From Caulobacter sp. Root1455 (lineage in GTDB: Bacteria > Pseudomonadota > Alphaproteobacteria > Caulobacterales > Caulobacteraceae), in assembly GCF_001426905.1 (NCBI RefSeq), contig NZ_LMFQ01000007.1, forward strand, positions 7,643 to 71,642: a stretch of 64,000 bases of DNA, in the 5' to 3' direction. The notes under the pieces are model-generated. The model saw only the letters and a list, made by a program, of their open reading frames with translations, had not been told where the DNA came from and searched no databases. Each line of letters begins with the position of its first letter. The stretch's first letter is position 1. The translations under genes were made by a program, and so were the position numbers. This document shows, one piece after another, positions 61,924 through 64,000 of the stretch.

Positions 61924-63147
61924 ATGACCCAGACTTTCGGCGAACTCGACCACCCCGCCCGCCTGCTGATGGGCCCCGGCCCGATCAACGTGCACCCCCG
62001 CGTGCTGCGGGCCATGTCGGTGCAGCTGCTGGGCCAGTTCGACCCGGAGTTCACCGGCTACATGAACGAGACCATGGCTCTGTACCGCCAGGTGTTCCAG
62101 ACCCAGAACCGATGGACGTTCCTGATCGACGGCACCTCGCGCGCCGCGATCGAAGCGGCCCTGGTGTCGGTGCTGGCGCCGGGCGACGACGTGGTGGTGG
62201 TCAACGCCGGGCGCTTCGGCCTGCTGCTGTCGGAGATCGCCGAGCGCTGCGACGCCAAGGTCACCCTGGTCGAGGGCGAGTGGGGCAAGGTCGTCGATCC
62301 GCAGGCGGTGGAGGACGTGGTCAAGCGCGTGCGCCCGCGCCTGGTGGCCTGCGTGCACGGCGACACCTCCACCACCATGGCCCAGCCCATCGAGGCGATC
62401 GGCGAGATCTGCCGGCGTCATGACGCCCTGCTCTATGTCGACGCCACGGCGACGATCGGCGGCATGAGCGTGCCGGTCGACGCCTGGCAGGCCGACATCG
62501 TCACCGGCGGCCTGCAGAAGTGCCTGGGCGGTCCCTCGGGCTCGGGCCCGATCACGATCTCCGACCGCGCCGCCGCGCACATCAACGGCCGCAAGCACGT
62601 CGAGGCCGGCATCGCCACGGCGGGCGTCGTCAGCGGCGCCGGCCGCCGCATCGCCTCCAACTATTTCGACCTGGCGATGATCATGGACTATTGGTCCGAC
62701 AAGCGCCTGAACCACCACACCGAGGCCGCCTCGATGCTGTACGCGGCCCGCGAATGCGCCCGGGTGGTGCTGGAGGAAGGACTGGAGGCCCGCTTCGCCC
62801 GCCACGCCCAGGCTGGGGCGGCGGTTGTCGCCGGGGTCGAGGCGATGGGCCTGAGCGTCTACGGCGACAAGGCCCACAAGATGACCAATGTCACCGCCGT
62901 GCTGATCCCGCCCGGCGTCGATGGCGACCGGGTGCGCTCGCGCATGCGCACCGACTTCGAGATCGAGATCGGCACGGCGTTCGGACCGCTGGCGGGCAAG
63001 GTCTGGCGGATCGGGGCCATGGGCGTGAACGCGAAGAAGCACGCGGTGCTGACCACGCTGGCGGCGCTGGAGGCGGTGCTGCGCGGCGAGGGCTACGGCT
63101 TCACGGCCGGGGCCGGGGTGGACGCGGCGCTGGGGGTGTTCGCATGA
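61924..63147 (+). CDS. pucG: PLP-dependent aminotransferase, PucG (ureidoglycine--glyoxylate) type
   Basis: A 407-residue fold-type I aminotransferase of class V, similar to alanine-glyoxylate aminotransferases and to PucG, which transfers the amino group of (S)-ureidoglycine to glyoxylate in purine breakdown. Motifs: LLMGPGPINVHPRVLRAMS, NRWTFLIDGTSRAAIEAALV, LLYVDATATIGGMSVPVDAW and the PLP-binding K199 in TGGLQKCLGGPSGSGP. The PucG assignment rests on flanking allantoate amidohydrolase and allantoinase genes; serine- or alanine-glyoxylate transaminase is the alternative. It overlaps the next gene by 4 nt (ATGA). Confidence 0.88.
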   Translation: MTQTFGELDHPARLLMGPGPINVHPRVLRAMSVQLLGQFDPEFTGYMNETMALYRQVFQTQNRWTFLIDGTSRAAIEAALVSVLAPGDDVVVVNAGRFGLLLSEIAERCDAKVTLVEGEWGKVVDPQAVEDVVKRVRPRLVACVHGDTSTTMAQPIEAIGEICRRHDALLYVDATATIGGMSVPVDAWQADIVTGGLQKCLGGPSGSGPITISDRAAAHINGRKHVEAGIATAGVVSGAGRRIASNYFDLAMIMDYWSDKRLNHHTEAASMLYAARECARVVLEEGLEARFARHAQAGAAVVAGVEAMGLSVYGDKAHKMTNVTAVLIPPGVDGDRVRSRMRTDFEIEIGTAFGPLAGKVWRIGAMGVNAKKHAVLTTLAALEAVLRGEGYGFTAGAGVDAALGVFA

Positions 63148-64000
63148 GCGACTACCCCCGCGACCTGATCGGCTACGGCGAGAACCCGCCCCACGCCCGG
63201 TGGCCCAACGGCGCCCGCGTGGCGGTGCAGTTTGTCCTGAACTACGAGGAAGGCGCCGAGCGCAGCGTGCTGCACGGCGACCCGCAGGCCGAGCACTTCC
63301 TGTCGGAGATGGTCGGCGCCCAGCCGATCCCCGACGCCCGGCACATGTCGATGGAGAGCCTCTACGAATACGGTTCGCGGGCCGGCTTCTGGCGCATCCG
63401 ACGATTGTTCGAGGAATTCGGCCTGCCGCTGACCGTCTTTGGCGTGGCCCAGGCCATGGCGCGCAACCCTGACGCCGTCGAGGCCATGCTCAAGTCCGGC
63501 TGGGAGATCGCCACCCACGGCTATCGCTGGATCGACTACCAGCACTTCCCCGAGGCGCTGGAGCGCGAGCACATCGCCCAGGCCATCGAGATCCACGAGG
63601 CCCTGACCGGCGAGCGGCCGCTGGGCTGGTACCAGGGCCGCACCAGTCCCAACACCGCCCGGCTGATCGCCCAGGAAGGCGGCTTCGTCTACGACGCCGA
63701 CAGCTACGCCGACGACCTGCCCTATTGGGACGACCAGCACGGCCGGCCGCAGTTGATCGCGCCCTACACCCTGGACGCCAACGACATGCGCTTCGCCGCG
63801 CCCCAGGGCTTCAACAGCGGCGACCAGTTCTTCGCCTATCTGCGCGACAGCTTCGACGCCCTCTATCTGGAGGGCGAGACCGCCCCGAAGATGATGAGCG
63901 TCGGCCTGCACTGCCGGATCGTCGGCAAGCCGGGCCGGATCATGGCCCTGCGGCGCTTCCTCAACCACATCACCGCCCGCGACAAGGTCTGGGTCGCCAA
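63144..64000 (+). CDS. puuE: Allantoinase PuuE (polysaccharide deacetylase-like), partial
   Basis: First 285 codons of a gene that runs past the right edge. The N-terminus MSDYPRDLIGYGENPPHARW, VAVQFVLNYEEGAERSVLHG, SLYEYGSRAGFWRIRRLFEE, IATHGYRWIDYQHFPEA and LGWYQGRTSPNTARLIAQEG match the metal-independent PuuE-type allantoinase, a branch of the polysaccharide deacetylase family that opens allantoin to allantoate. It begins inside the pucG stop (ATGA), so the three genes form one operon: allantoate amidohydrolase, aminotransferase, allantoinase. Full length is expected to be near 300 residues, so little is missing. Confidence 0.92.
   Translation, partial: MSDYPRDLIGYGENPPHARWPNGARVAVQFVLNYEEGAERSVLHGDPQAEHFLSEMVGAQPIPDARHMSMESLYEYGSRAGFWRIRRLFEEFGLPLTVFGVAQAMARNPDAVEAMLKSGWEIATHGYRWIDYQHFPEALEREHIAQAIEIHEALTGERPLGWYQGRTSPNTARLIAQEGGFVYDADSYADDLPYWDDQHGRPQLIAPYTLDANDMRFAAPQGFNSGDQFFAYLRDSFDALYLEGETAPKMMSVGLHCRIVGKPGRIMALRRFLNHITARDKVWVA

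Noticed and set aside
61864..63042. Long open frame opposite pucG
   Set aside because: Antisense shadow; His/Asp/Gly/Ala-rich with no domain.

Overview
The window is a piece of a GC-rich alphaproteobacterial chromosome that I assign to Caulobacter (C. vibrioides/segnis type). The grounds are a complete dcw cell-wall/division cluster ending in an ftsZ with a very long linker, a CtrA box (TTAA-N7-TTAA) and clustered GANTC (CcrM) sites at the ftsZ promoter, the flagellar set fliX / flgI-cheL-flbY with a sigma-54 promoter and ftr-like enhancers, an alphaproteobacterial LexA box (GTTC-N7-GTTC) before uvrA, and several families of dispersed hairpin repeats. No rRNA, tRNA, CRISPR array, transposase or prophage was seen.

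Layout. 1-1400: a DUF1330 gene, an Lrp/AsnC regulator with a palindrome in its upstream region, and an Ala-rich lipoprotein. 1447-24701, almost all on the minus strand: mraZ-rsmH-ftsL-ftsI-murE-murF-mraY-murD-ftsW-murG-(three extra genes)-murC-(DMP19-like gene)-murB-(M28 peptidase)-ddl-ftsQ-ftsA-ftsZ. Many junctions overlap by 1-8 nt, and two of the genes (murE, murB) start with TTG inside a TTGA overlap. rnpB (RNase P RNA) lies just upstream of mraZ on the same strand.

25581-36145: a three-gene unit (DMT transporter, AmiD-like amidase, PaiB-like protein), a flavin monooxygenase, a Sel1-like protein, an enoyl-CoA hydratase coupled to a DUF3052-like gene, a single-domain response regulator, a flavin-binding oxidase-like protein, a DUF885 protein and dksA. 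36145-38695 is the flagellar locus. 38970-46494: an animal-type heme peroxidase, an ABC-F ATPase with an overlapping upstream ORF, a DUF1203 protein, a hybrid histidine kinase, a DUF1223 protein and small unknowns.

46707-58410 holds uvrA and trmFO. Between them is a tandem array of seven related, uncharacterised multi-pass membrane proteins, interrupted by one glutathione S-transferase gene; this is the best candidate for an undescribed system here. The window ends with an unknown secreted protein, a DUF1206 membrane protein and a purine-catabolism operon (allantoate amidohydrolase, PucG-type aminotransferase, PuuE-type allantoinase) that runs off the right edge.

All calls come from reading the sequence and translations. 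Family names are recognised from motifs and were not confirmed by a search.
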